Part shown: positions 13,095-24,564 of the stretch, in pieces
How positions within the stretch are numbered: the first letter of the stretch is position 1
How the letters are laid out: each line of letters opens with the position of its first letter
Origin: Litsea cubeba
Lineage: Eukaryota; Streptophyta; Magnoliopsida; Laurales; Lauraceae
Assembly: GCA_012931725.1 (NCBI GenBank)
Contig: CM022945.1
Span: 97,422,024-97,486,023 of the forward strand
Length of the DNA: 64,000 nucleotides
Direction: 5' to 3'
Notes under the pieces: generated by a model
What the model was told of the DNA's origin: nothing
Database searches by the model: none
Seen by the model: the letters and a program-made list of their open reading frames with translations, nothing else
Made by a program: the position numbers and the translations under genes

Positions 13095-13946
13095 CGTCGT
13101 CTATATAGCCTCCGACGACACGTACGGCTGAATAAGCACGTGCTCCACCTCCTGACACGGGTGGCGCGGCCTGATGACGAATGTCTGTAGCACGATCGAC
13201 TTCTTCAGAAACTCCGGTATCCCATCCCCAATCGCCAGCTCCTCTGGTTTCGGACCCGAAACCGTTACAAACAAATGAATAGCCAACTCAATGAATGTTT
13301 AAAACAACGAACAATCCGATCGGGCCCCAGTTATCACCGGTCAAGATGGAGAGGATATATCCTCGCCGTTGAATCGTCAAAAAACATCAACTGGGTGGGG
13401 CCCATTTAAGGCAAAACGGATGGTACCAATCACAAACATTACAAACAGCTCCTGTTTCGGACCCGGTACGGTTACAAACAGGTGTATCAAGCTGGGCAGG
13501 CCCAACTTCTCCTCAAGATGGAGAGGAGACATGCCCGTCGTCAAATCGACAAGAATATCAACTGGAGTGGGGCCCATTTAAGGCGGCACAGATGGAAACC
13601 GCTACAAACAGCTGCTCATGTTTCGGGTCCGAAACCGTTACTTAGCGGGCCTCGCTTTTCTGGGAGAGATCCACGCCATCAAATCGTCACAAACACAGGA
13701 AAGAAATGTGGGAAAAAAGGAAAAAAATCAACTGGGTGGGGCCATCTGAGCGATCTCAGCCGTCCGATCATGGCCCCATTTAGAAGATTCAACCCTTACC
13801 ATGGTGTGGAAGTAAGCCCTGTAGTCGTGCGACGCCATGAAGATGTGGTCGGACCCGCCGCTCCGGTTCCAGAACGGCAACTCGGCGGCGATGAGATCGA
13901 CGGCCGAGGCCAGAAGCGATGTATGGTGGGCCACCAAAATGGGCAT
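13095..13946 (-). pseudogene. Fragment of a FRA8/IRX7-like GT47 (exostosin) glycosyltransferase
   Basis: Two pieces read on the minus strand. The first (about 13910-13800) gives AVDLIAAELPFWNRSGGSDH and IFMASHDYRAYFHTM, ending at a splice donor GTAAGG (13799). The second (about 13250-13100) gives ELAIGDGIPEFLKKSIVLQT and HPCQEVEHVLIQPYVSSEAI, then a stop. The order and wording match the exostosin domain of FRA8/F8H-type enzymes, Golgi glycosyltransferases of xylan synthesis in plant cell walls. The start of the protein and about 120 C-terminal residues are missing. A conserved glycine after LQTF is changed, and the intron has been filled by a tandem repeat. It is a relic, present only in copy A. 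Confidence 0.7.
13249..13740. repeat. Three imperfect tandem units of 165-206 bp in the GT47 relic
   Basis: Units begin near 13249, 13454 and 13619. Each carries GTTTCGG(AC/GT)CCG, then CCGTTACAAACA, and later ATCAACTGGGTGGGGCCCAT. The first unit includes the 3' splice junction of the second exon piece, so the repeat arose by duplication of exon-intron boundary sequence (inference). Confidence 0.7.
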
Positions 13947-14454
13947 GTCTCAGTCAATTACTAAAGTCTTAAGAATTTGTGGGGCCTACCTTGGATAACA
14001 CTAGACTGGACCTTTTTCTATGATGTTCACCCTCTGACAGTCCATTTACCACCGAAATTGGCTTGCGGCACAAGTAATCCCCGTTCTCAACAAGGAAATG
14101 CATGGAATGGTGAGTTGATTGGAATGTATACCATCTTCCATCACATCAAAATGGTGGTAGCATGGTCAGGTGACTCAAACGGTTCATGCTCATGCTGCGG
14201 ATACCATCACGTCTTCTCTTTTGCTGATGACGCACGGAACCCGATGGGTGCATATATTAACACCCGTGCGAAAATGAGCTCCGTTTCAACATCCTGTCAC
14301 GTCAGCCATATAGAGCCGTACACCCACCCTTCATAGGATGGGTGCAAATAGCAATACCCATTATTATTCAACTAGCAACAAAGGCTCGTTCTAAGAAGCC
14401 CTCATATAAGCTCTGTTGTGTTATTATTATACAGATTACAATGGAACCTGGGCC

Positions 14455-14743
14455 TATTAGTATTTGGATGTATGGTGAATTGAAATATGGTGAGGTGAAA
14501 CATCAAATTAAGAGAATAAAATATAAGATATTATGATGGTATTTTATTTTTAGTTGTTTGGTATAGAATCTTTTTGATTTTTTTTTTTATAGAAAAAGCG
14601 GAGAAAGGAGGTTGTTTTTTTGAATTTTTTTTTAAATTATGAGGAAATTTTAAAATTGTGTACTTTTGATATGACCCATTGTCATTTTTTGTCTAGATTA
14701 ATTTTACTTCACTTTAACTAGTTAATTGCGAAACACGCCGTGA
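14455..14743. mobile_element. MITE family 1, copy 1
   Basis: This is an AT-rich, non-coding element of about 290 bp. The left part reads TTTGGATGTATGGTGAATTG and the right end carries AAACACGCC. Shared internal blocks (AGAGAATAAAATATAA, ATGGTATTTTATTTTTAG, GTACTTTTGATAT) also occur at 27137-27448 and 46393-46650. The ends are worn, so exact borders are approximate. Confidence 0.65.
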
Positions 14744-14847
14744 CTTATTTTCTGATGAACCCTTCATATTACTGTTTATTGAATAATTCCGATTTGTCCC
14801 ACACCAGCTGACCTAGATATAAGAAATACTCGGGTATTTATCCCAAG

Positions 14848-15860
14848 CAAGGATGAAAATAGCGGTAGCGGCGGGCGTAGCGGCCCGCTGCCAAAACGCT
14901 ACGAAGCGGGGGATACGTAGCGGCGTAGCGGTGCGATTTGAAATAATCGCCCAAAAAATATGAAAAAATTTCAGAAAATCCAGAAATTTGTAAAATGAAA
15001 GAATATGTAGTTCTTTTGCAAAAGTAAGTAAGAAAAAGGGGTGTAGTGGTGCCCTGAATATATGATGTCCTGTATCGTTGTATAAATAAAAAATAATAGT
15101 AGTTATTAGTTTTTTCACATGTAATCATGTTTCTTAGTCATACTAACTTAGAAAGTAAGGGAAAGCTCATAAAAAAAAAAAAAAACTAGAACATGAAATA
15201 AAGGTATAAGACTTAAGAGTTAGGTCATTACTCATTAGTGAACATTGAACAATCAAATATCAATACTTCAACATTCAAGGTTCAAATTCAATCAAGTGAA
15301 TGAACTATGAAGTGATTAATACTTAATGATTTGCCACTTCTTTAAAATATGCCCTTCACGAAGGGGGTCAGGGGGTATCCCCCGGCAGGGGTCGAGCTGA
15401 CCGGTCAGCTCGCAGGGGCCCAGGGGGCAGCGCCCCCAAAACCAAATTTTTTTTATGAAGTTGTACCTTTAAAAATGAATTTCTGCCATCAGAACCTGTG
15501 TCCCTTCTTAAGAAATTACATTGAATCCTAACTCCTAAGCCTCCTGACAAATCTTGTTTAAAATCTTTAGATTCCTTAGAATAGTTTATTATTTTGATTT
15601 GGTGGCAAGAAATCTTGAAAAAATGGAGTTGAGAGTAACTTGGGACCACAAGAGGGAAGTAACAAGCTGTTAAAGTGAAGGAGGAGGAAAAGAGGGTAAA
15701 AAACCCTAAAGTTCGTCAAAAGGGGGGTTTTATACCCCCCGCCGCTTGCGTAGTGGCCGCTACGGGCCGCTGCAGTTATGACGGCCGATATTTCGGTCGT
15801 AGCGTGGCGGTGGTCGCCGCTACGGCCGATATAGCGTAGCGGCTGCTATTTCTATCCTTG
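14848..15860. mobile_element. Non-autonomous hAT element (1013 bp) with perfect 8-bp target duplication
   Basis: The ends are CAAGGATGAAAATAGC (left) and, on the complement, CAAGGATAGAAATAGC (right), 14 of 16 matching. The direct repeat ATCCCAAG flanks them at 14840-14847 and 15861-15868. The subterminal parts hold clusters of GTAGCGGC and its complement, much more GC-rich than the AT-rich centre. No transposase is visible. Confidence 0.9.
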
Positions 15861-15868
15861 ATCCCAAG

Positions 15869-17005
15869 ATGATTGGTGATGATGTGAATAGGGATGTGGT
15901 TGGCACTTTTGGTAATACATGTTTTTATAGTCATATCAATATGGACCGAGGAACCTGTAAGTCAAAAATCAACTTAACTGAAGCTTGTCACTTTTGGGTA
16001 ATACATATTTTTATGATCGATATCAACCATCACCACTTACATGTGAGGGTCGACATCGACCATAGCGCAAAACAACAACAACAACAACAACAACCAAAAA
16101 AAAAATGGAAAAGGAACAGGAAGGCCTTTTCTCTTTGCACGATTTTAGTGAGCCCTCTTCTATTTAGCGCCCATTTATAAATTTTTTGCTCATAAATTCC
16201 TCATATATTAAGCGTCCACGTAGCTTGAGTTATTGAGATTAGAAGATCTACGTACCTTTAGTCATATACCATTTCAAAGCCTCACTTGTTAATTTTAAAA
16301 TTTTATTTTGAAGCTTTGTCGTCCAATGATAGTAATGCATTCCACATCGTATTTTGGTTAATCATAGATCCCCTTTTTTAGTTGAATTTGGATCCAAGAT
16401 ACAAGACATAGGCTTCACATTAGATCCGGATTTGAATCTAGATCTAATATGTGAAAATGATCTTGGTCTAGATCCACCAAGGTTCCACCTTGGCCCCAAC
16501 CTGTTGCATCCCCAAGTACTGAGCTCCTAGAAACTTAAAGAAATGTCTTCCTAATGGTAAAGATCCACATATGACCAACAAATGTTTTTTCCCTTTTGGT
16601 TGGAAATGATTGCTAGTCGTCTCCCTAATAAAGTAATAATAGAAAAGTCAAAGTCCCATCTATATTTCCATCTTATATCCTTTAGCTTCTCTCTTTTTAG
16701 TATTCTTTAGTTGTAACCATTTTACTAGAAATTCTTAAGAATTCAATAGAAAGCAAATGGACCTACGAGGAATGTTTGCGTGGCATTCTTGTCCTCCTCT
16801 AGAAATGCATTTTTATGCAGATTTGCAAAAAATTAAACTACTTTTGACATTTTTCTTCGAAAAAACTTTCCCCGCACCAAATGAAAGAAGAGGGAGTCCT
16901 TGGAAAAGTGCACCACTTTTCCTTTCCTCATTATGCAAAGTACCCTTGTTATGGCGTAGAGAGAGAGAGAGAGAGAGAGAGATGATACTAACCATCAATT
17001 GATAG
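15869..17005. other. End of A-only block and resumed duplication
   Basis: A short direct repeat around CACTTTTGG(G)TAATACAT occurs twice (15905 and 15989). A (CAA)n run lies at 16072-16092. Homology with copy B resumes near 16203 (B 38825) and runs to 17005, ending just after a (GA)n run (16960-16981). No gene was seen. Confidence 0.6.
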
Positions 17006-18217
17006 TTAAGAGACATCAATGCTCCAACATCCTTTGGCTGCTTGGAGTTTGTGACAAAACGGGTGACAAAAGATGCTGCGAGCTCTCGGAAGTTATGTAT
17101 TGACCTTGGCTTTAAATGAGAAAACCATTTCAATGCTAGATCTCCTAAGCTTGAGGGAAAGACTCTGCACATCAGCGATTCATTCCCGATCCAAAACACC
17201 ATGGAATGCAGGAAATGTTGAACGTGGTCGGCAGGATCAAAAGTACCATCATAGATCCTCAACTTGGGAGTTGAGAATCGCCGATGTGGGTCTGCTTTCT
17301 CTATCTCCTTTGAAAAAGGAGATATGAAGTTTTGTGCATTTCCCAAATATCTTGCTTGGAACGGTTTCCTGACGGGGTCTTTGATTTACTAACGCCCCCT
17401 CGATCAGGTCTTGTACGTCTTCCTCGCCAAGTGCCTGTGAGGTTGTCTTTTTTCTTAGGAAAACAGTATTTTCTACGCCTCGTATTTGGATTTCAGACCT
17501 CTCCTCCCTCCGTGGTAGGGAGCTTGAAGTTTTGCTTCCTTCATCCCTTGCTCTGTGCTTAGGTCTGGCTCGCCGAAATTTCGATTCAGAATGGTGACTT
17601 CTGAGCCCCGCACATCTGTGCTTCCTCGGCGCTCCATTCTTCGGATTTTATGAGCGGTTTCTAAACCTTTTCGAAGATTCTCCGTACTTGGAGGTCGTCC
17701 CTGGGCCTGCTTTGCTGCCTCCAATTCCAACAGCAGACAATTGAGCTTTTTTTTTTTTTTTGCTACTTCATTCCCTGTGTCAGATCCCGAACAGCTTCTT
17801 TACAAGACTATTCAAGGCGGACAAATACGTCCCGCGATGGAACTAGTGTCTGGTGTACATGACCCTGCTTGTGGTGGGGTCACTTTTGCAATTTATCCAC
17901 AGATGGTGAATTTATAGCATGGCTTGGATCGGCGCGGTGCAATTCTGATTGGATCCGTTCTATTTTACCTAGAACGGGATTAGTCCGATCACTGTCCGTG
18001 TATAGAACATCTTCATCATCTGGCCTACAAGAGTGGTTGAACAAAGGATCCTTTCCCGGGCATCTTCGTCGATCTTTGTCTTGCGTTGCCTCTATTTGAG
18101 ACTAAGAGTGTCCAGCTTGGTGTTATGATCCGAAACCAAGCTCTTGATCCGCCATATTTATCAGCTAGAAAAAAAATTAGTAGATGATTTTCTCAGTTTC
18201 CCACAGACAGTGCCAAT
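17006..18217 (-). pseudogene. Gypsy-type gag fragment with primer-binding-like site
   Basis: On the minus strand 17346-17010 reads like a Retrotrans_gag domain: FISPFSKEIEKADPHRRFST, IYDGTFDPADHVQHFLHSM, RVFPSSLGDLALKWFSHL. These blocks have clear partners in the gag of the large element at 48156-59771. Upstream, a broken N-terminal part contains GRPPSTENLRKGLETAHKIR. At 18198-18215 the minus strand holds TGGCACTGTCTGTGGGAA, two bases from TGTAAG at 18218. This is the same arrangement as in the large element. Pol is absent: the fragment is cut exactly where the segmental duplication ends (17005). Confidence 0.8.
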
Positions 18218-18584
18218 TGTAAGTACTGATTTTGATTAGTCACCTGACGAGCAGCGATCTCTCTGCTTCAGTTCCTGCTTAGATCACAAAGAAATCATCA
18301 AAAGAACTCGATTGATTGGTCCGACCGAGGACTCTCCGATGATAAAGTCAGAAATTCCTCCATTTTATCTTTCTAATTGTATTCTTTTTGTTTCATATTT
18401 TACATACCATTGGTCTGGTTTTTCTCCCTGTTTTATATCTCTTCCTCTTAATTCCTTCATCTTCTCTGCCCATGACCTCCTTCTTGATTATGCCCATTGT
18501 GTTTCTTCATTGCCTCTAATTCAAAACCTCCCTGAGCCACCATCATGCACTCCCTTTAATCCGTCATTTACTCCCTTCAATATG
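18218..18584 (-). repeat. Partial LTR of the gag fragment
   Basis: It starts with TGTAAGTACTG next to the primer-binding-like site, which marks an LTR edge. A solo LTR of another family inserts at 18585, and I could not recognise the LTR's outer end beyond 21162. Confidence 0.45.
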
Positions 18585-18805
18585 TGTAATATCCTGGGTT
18601 TTAGATTTCCTATTAGATTATTAAAACCTCACGTGTATTATTATTGAATGAAAGAGGAGTTGTTTAACAACTCTAATGAGAGGAGATTGGACAGGACTCT
18701 ATGTCCAGTTACAAAGAAATTAGGACTCTACCTCTCTGTTGCCTATATTAACAACCAACGACCCCTTTTGGAGTAGGATATTCAATTCTTTTCCTTGAGA
18801 GAAAA

Positions 18806-18850
<45 letters not shown>

Positions 18851-21157
18851 TTGTTGGAATCCAAGGGAAGAAGAGGAAGAAGTCAGCGCGTATCAAAGGT
18901 GAGTGAATCTTCTTAGTTATCCATGAACAATATAGTAGATGATTGATAATACTTGGTTCGCGATGGATTTGTAATGTTGCTGTGCATAGAGACAGTAATG
19001 GAATATATCGATTTGCAGTGAATCATAATTGGAGGCTAGAAATTAATGAAATCACTTCGGATGGATTCATTCCAGTGATATAGTAATGTTCAGTCCATTC
19101 ATATCTTCTGATTGTTGAAATAATGGTTGTATATACAAAAACCCAGAAACAGGGCATAGATGAAGGATTACGTTTGGGGATAGTGGGACCACCTGGCCCA
19201 CTTGATCAAGGATCTGGTCCATGGATCCTGAAGGGGACCCATGGGCGACCATGATGGTATTGGTCTCATAGGGATTGGGCCCCGCTGTAGCCACCATCTA
19301 TTGAAATTATGCCCTGAGGCTTAAAAGGGGAGGAAAGTCCAGATCTGGTCGTTTGTAGCTGTGGAACCACTGGGATTACATGATCTGAAATCAGGTCCAC
19401 TCATCTATTAGAAGACCCTTGGTCGACCATGATGTAGTTGAACATCTGACATTTGAATCAGTGGGACCCACTGATCAATGTATTCAACAGATTTCAGGCG
19501 TGAAAGTTGCAGAATCCACTGTACTGATAGTTTGTAGTTGTGGGACCCACTACATGGTCTGATCTGGAATCAAGACCATACATCCTGAAAGGAACACATG
19601 GTCGATCCTTGTGTAGGTGGACATCTTGTACAGTGGGCCCCATCCATGATATACCTGTTAGCCATCACAATCTTATGCGTCAATGCACAATCTTGGTCGA
19701 CATGGGTTGTGGGACCACTGGGCCTACTTGATCATTGATCAACTTCCCACATCTTAAAGAGGGCCCATGGGCGACCTGCCTGGTAGTGATTCCATGTGGA
19801 GTGGACCCCATATGCCCCACCATCCATCAGTCACAAAAATCTCAGGCGTGAGGTCCTTTTTGCATGTCTGCTGAATGTGTTTTGATACTGTGGACGATTG
19901 GAAATCATCTGATGATGCATCAGATTTGATAATATGAAAGCTAGTAATGGTTGACCAAAGATATCAAGTCTGATCATGGATTAAATCTGGTGGGACCCAC
20001 TGGATTTTATAATTGAGTATCTGTAGACGTGAAACACTTGTTGTATGGGTACTGTGTGGTATACACATGGCTGGATGGGTTTTGTGATTGGGGAGATAAC
20101 CCCAGGCTTGATGTGTAATTACCATCTTATCCTCCTCTCTAATTTAATTGTATGATTATGTGTGGTTTATAATAAATTGTATGGACTATTTGGGAAGGTT
20201 GGCATGTTTCGGTTACTTATGTAATATATTATGAAGGTGGACTGCTCCGATATTATTTCTTAACTGTTATGATCAGAAGTGGGACACTAATCTGATAAGG
20301 ACTTGAATGGGGTTGGGTCCACACTACTGTTTGTGTATGTTATGAATAATGAATTCTAGTTGCTATGTGATTATTATATATTGTGCACCGGTCCCAGATT
20401 TTGGGATGGTCCCAGACGTGGGATGTTGGACTTAGTGTCCGGGCCGTTATAACGGCGGGTCCTTAATGGACGTGATGGGCCACTTTGATGGCTGGTCCTT
20501 TGTGGACGTGTCTGATGAGACAGGGTCATGGTGACCGGTATACATGTATACGATAAGCTTGAGGCAAGATTGGATGCGCTTGGGCCAGGTCCTCTGGTTA
20601 AGTAGCCCATGAGCCAAAGAGGACAATATTGCACCGGGCATTGGTTTGGGTCGTTACGATAAGGCCTTTGAGGCGTGGTGATGTGCATGGGCACGAAATT
20701 GTGTATGAAAGAATCTAAATAATATTTGATTATTGATTTAGACCTGTTAAATTATATGATGTTATATTTTATGTGAATTGTGTAATTAGGAATATTCATT
20801 CACCAGTAGTACTGATGTTGTGTTACCCCCTTCAGGTAATCATGCTGCGGGCGGGACAGAGGGGAACAATGTTCAGCACGTAGATTTCAATATACGTGGC
20901 TGATAAGAGAGAACGAGAAAAGATAATTTAGTGGATAAGGGGATAGCCCTTGCTTAGGAAATTTATTTAAAGTTTTAGTACATTATGATGCAGACAGAAC
21001 ATATTAAAGTATGAGTATTTATAACTCATTAATTAATTGAAATTATTTGATTTAAATGCCAAATGCTTATGAGAATTATTTGATGAATGTATGGTAATTA
21101 TTGCCAAGTTATCACGATCCGGATATCCGACTGGACCCCGGAATTTGGGTCGTGACA
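18585..21157 (+). repeat. Solo LTR, 2573 bp, with 5-bp target duplication ATATG
   Basis: The sequence opens TGTAATATCCTGGGTTTTAG and closes GGGTCGTGACA, thus TG...CA. It is flanked by ATATG at 18580-18584 and 21158-21162. The opening and closing words are typical of long LTRs of chromovirus-type Ty3/gypsy elements (known pattern). No primer site, polypurine tract, internal domain or second LTR follows, so the internal part was lost by LTR-LTR recombination. Inside it are a (GA)n run (18809-18845) and many GTGGGACCCACT-like words, but no gene. Confidence 0.88.
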
Positions 21158-21162
21158 ATATG

Positions 21163-22528
21163 ATTGCTATTTGGAAATAACTAACTGCTGTTTTTCCGTT
21201 TCTTTTGAATAACTATTGTGCTTAAGCTGAGGTTCAGGTTCAGGTCAGGTTGACCTTGATCTGAATCCGACCCGAGGTCAATTTGAATTTCCCCCCCACA
21301 CATCTCATTATTTGTTTTGCAAACATATTTACCTAAATTAACTATAGAATATAACAACTTCCTAAAATCTCAACAAAAAAACTAAACTTGCTAACATGCT
21401 GTATGAACATAGTATTGTCCAAAATAAAAATAGGTTAGATAGGGTAAGCTCATGAGGGTAGATTTTGATTATCCCCGCCACCCCCCCCCCCCCCAAAAAA
21501 AAAAAAAAAAAAAGATAACATGTGTGCCCCATCCCTTAATGGACATGTGCATGAATCTTAACTTAAAATCATGGGGGTACTAGGGACAACCAATGAGATC
21601 AATTGGGGCTGATCATGGCTCTGCTATTTCTGTTGTTCATATCCATTCAGGGATATCCCATGGGCCAGCCCGCCTGACCTACTATTGAGTTGGTTTGGTG
21701 TTTGGGCCATAAAAGGTTAGGTTGATCACATTAGAAAATACCCTTTTATGCATACCGACTAAGGGCTTGGCCAATTGTTCATTTGCGTAAAATTCATAGG
21801 AATTTATGATTCAATAAACTCCATCAAAGAATTATGAAAAAGGTGAGGGGTGAACGTTATGAGGTGATGGATGGCTGGGTACTCATTTTCCATTTTCCCT
21901 CAATTCAATTTTCATTAAAAGGCAGATTATTTGATGGTTATTTTTGGATATTCACCTTTGATTCTTCATTTTTAACCACTTGCAACAAAAGTACAATCTT
22001 ATGTATTTAATTACATAAAACAAACATAAATGAGCTTTTGTAATCCTTCCATGGACAGTCTCCAAAGTCCAAACTTATGGTCAGAAAAGAAACACATCAA
22101 TGGTCATTATGCAATTGCTATAAAATAAAAATGGATGTTGTAACTTGGTAAGTCCACAAATTTATTTAACTGAACAGCTTCCCAATATTTCATTTAGCAT
22201 GGTCAGATAAGAGTAAGCCGGCATTCTCCATCATTCTCTCCTCTTTATATCTTATCTCGGTTAGCCCATTGCAACTCACACCCCAGCCAAATGGTTCACC
22301 ATCCATGACCTATGGCCCTATGCAAACACAAACAATCCCTGCAATTTCTCCCAGACACCATCTCACGGCTACCCACCTAGCTAAAAACACACGGCCAACC
22401 GAACTGAGCCCCTGCATCTTTCACCCATTTCGCCCTACCTGCCACTCTCACACACTTAACATCCTCATCCTCCCCTCATGTTTTTCAGTGGTTTCTAAGT
22501 GGCAACATCGCACACAATATGATTTTAG
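21163..22528. other. Spacer
   Basis: No gene is visible. It contains a C-run followed by an A-run (21481-21512) and a GGTTCAGG-type short repeat (21225-21250). Confidence 0.5.
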
Positions 22529-22542
22529 GTGGGTTTTTTGGG

Positions 22543-22715
22543 TTAAGCCAGATGGGTAGCTCGGTTGGCCTACGACCACGGTTTGTTCCCGAAAGTTCAG
22601 GGTTCAAACTAACTTACCAAATTAGGGCCACAAGGGATTTACTCGGCTCTCCTTGAGCCTGCAAGTTTTAGTTCAGCCCAAAGGACCGGGAGAACCTCCA
22701 TCATTAAAAAAAAAA
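22543..22715 (+). mobile_element. tRNA-derived SINE, copy 1
   Basis: The head resembles a tRNA gene, with an A-box-like GGTAGCTCGGTTGG and a B-box-like GGGTTCAAACT about 45 bp later. The body ends CCTCCATCATT plus an A10 tail. The target duplication is near-perfect: GTGGGTTTTTTGGG (22529-22542) before and GTGGTTTTTTGGG (22716-22728) after the tail. The same family occurs at 46663-46840. Confidence 0.85.
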
Positions 22716-22728
22716 GTGGTTTTTTGGG

Positions 22729-23480
22729 ATTTATGCATTGAGGTTGACGACAACTCTGCTATAGTTTTATTATTTTTCTTTATAAATTTATTTAATCAGA
22801 GCTTAAGCTTAATCTTGTAAAAATCCAAAAAAAAAAAATACCATTTTCTTTTTTCTCTTTTCTTGCTACATATGGGTTCAAGAACTCACACTTTCTCCCC
22901 CACACAGTCATGTCATAACCAGCTGAGCTACATGTTGAGACCTAACCTAATGTCACGCCAAAATCCAAGATCCTTAGAACCTTCAGATCTCAATGCATGA
23001 CGGTCCCACTTAACCTATACAAGATCAAAATGCAGCCGGAAAATTTATTCAATAACATCATAATAATCGGAGTTAATATGTCTAATTAATTCATCAATAT
23101 TATTAAGTGGGAAAATAAAAAATTAATATACTTAAACCTATGACAAACCATGGACCCAAACCAACTAACTAAATTAATATACTTAATCCCCACACTGCGT
23201 TGTCCATACTTTCAATAATGCTTTAGAGGGCAATGGATATACGCACAACAATGTGAATCTGGATGGGTGATTTCATAACTCAAGGTGGGATTGGTAGCAC
23301 AAACACGATCACCACTCACACGATTCAGAACACGATAACCAAATCAAATCAAATCAAATCACATAGGGGTTGATCGGTTCACAAATGGCCAACAAAAGAT
23401 TAAGATATAACGATCCAAGCAAATGCAGAAGATTTTACGGTTTTCCTACACACAAGGGTTGAATTAGCATTTAGCAAATA
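22729..23480. other. Spacer
   Basis: AT-rich with A-runs. No coding potential was recognised. Confidence 0.5.
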
Positions 23481-23710
23481 CACCATAAATCTGATACAAG
23501 TATGAAGTGAATAACGAGTGCGAATGTGACATGTAGTCGGTTCATGAATTTTGGTTTCTTCAAAGAAGATCAGAATCAGTTTTTTCCATTTACACCATAA
23601 CTCCGATACAAGTATGTAGTGAATAACGAGTGCAGAATTTTCAAATGTGACATGTGGTCGGTTCAGGAGTTTGGGTTACTTAAAAAAAAGGTCAAAATCG
23701 GTTGGTTCCG
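23481..23710. repeat. Two imperfect tandem units of about 115 bp
   Basis: The unit contains CACCATAA(A/C)TC(T/C)GATAC followed by AGTGAATAACGAGTGC, a GTGACATGT(A/G)GTCGGTTCA block and an A-rich end. It occurs at about 23482 and 23592. Confidence 0.75.
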
Positions 23711-23811
23711 TTTGCAAATGAAAACTCACTCAAAATACACTTCATGTAATTTTTCTCAGAATTAATAAATAAAGATAAATATCTTTAATAGGGTTTCAAA
23801 GACCGTGCATG

Positions 23812-23958
23812 TAGGGGCGGACCTACATGTAACCAGGCGGGTGCGGTCGGTTCGGAAGTTTTTTTAAATAACACTATAATTTTTTTATTTTATTATTTAA
23901 CATTTTAACTTGACCATTGCCCTGCACCACCCAAATGAAAATTCCGGGTCTGTCATTG
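23812..23958. mobile_element. Mini hAT element (147 bp) related to 28669-29712
   Basis: The left end is TAGGGGCGGACC, the right end GGGTCTGTCATTG. Flanks are CGTGCATG (23804-23811) and CTTGCATG (23959-23966), 7 of 8 identical. Ends and subterminal GGCGG...GCGG words match the larger element in copy B. A further isolated end of this kind, GGTCTGTCATTG, lies near 25230. Confidence 0.65.
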
Positions 23959-23966
23959 CTTGCATG

Positions 23967-24519
23967 TCTACTTTTTGTTGGGATGGTTCGGGGATTCAAA
24001 GATCAATCATTTTTATGAAGACACAAAAAATCAATTCCTTACTAACTATTTAACAGTCGGTCAGTTTTGGACAAATTTTACATACACACTTATAATTCAG
24101 TAATTGACATCAATTTTCAGCAATCACAAGTGTCTTATGAGGCTGACATCAAGATACACATCAAATCCTAATTCATTCAAAACATATAAATCATTGGAGA
24201 AACTAAAAGAAATCATAGTGAAATATGGATAAAACATACCATAAAGTTGGCTAATATGCAAAAACATAGTAAAACCGAAGTACAATAAATATCAAAGCAT
24301 GATTAATTGAATTTAACCTGTGGGACAAAATATGCAAAAGTGTGAAGCAAGACAATGATGATCCTTAGCCTTTTTCTCCTTTTGAAGCATCTTTAGGATT
24401 ACATGGTGCAAATTTAATACAAATTAGGATTTCATTCTAACTTACAAGTGCAACCTTCAAAATAGATTCCGCCCCATTGAGGAAAGGAGGAAGAGAAGAG
24501 AAGAGAAGAGGAGAGGAGA

Positions 24520-24564
<45 letters not shown>

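Larger units (their letters stand above)
1..17005. repeat. Segmental duplication, copy A (left end outside window)
   Basis: This stretch aligns in the same orientation and order with 28377-39612. Base 1 corresponds to base 28377, and both copies end in the shared ACCATCAATTGATAG (here 16991-17005) before the sequences part. Long runs are nearly identical, for example 4291-4506 against 33733-33948. Copy A is interrupted by a hAT element (9429-12234) and by about 3.9 kb (roughly 12296-16203) absent from copy B. It also carries a long (GA)n run (7813-7874) missing from B. The duplication covers a DUF3444 gene, a relic gene and the last exon of a WAK gene. The direct order suggests a tandem or nearby duplication. 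Confidence 0.95.

Noticed and set aside
13482..13964. 160-residue plus-strand frame
   Set aside because: It crosses tandem repeats and lies opposite the GT47 exon pieces, which explain the coding signal.
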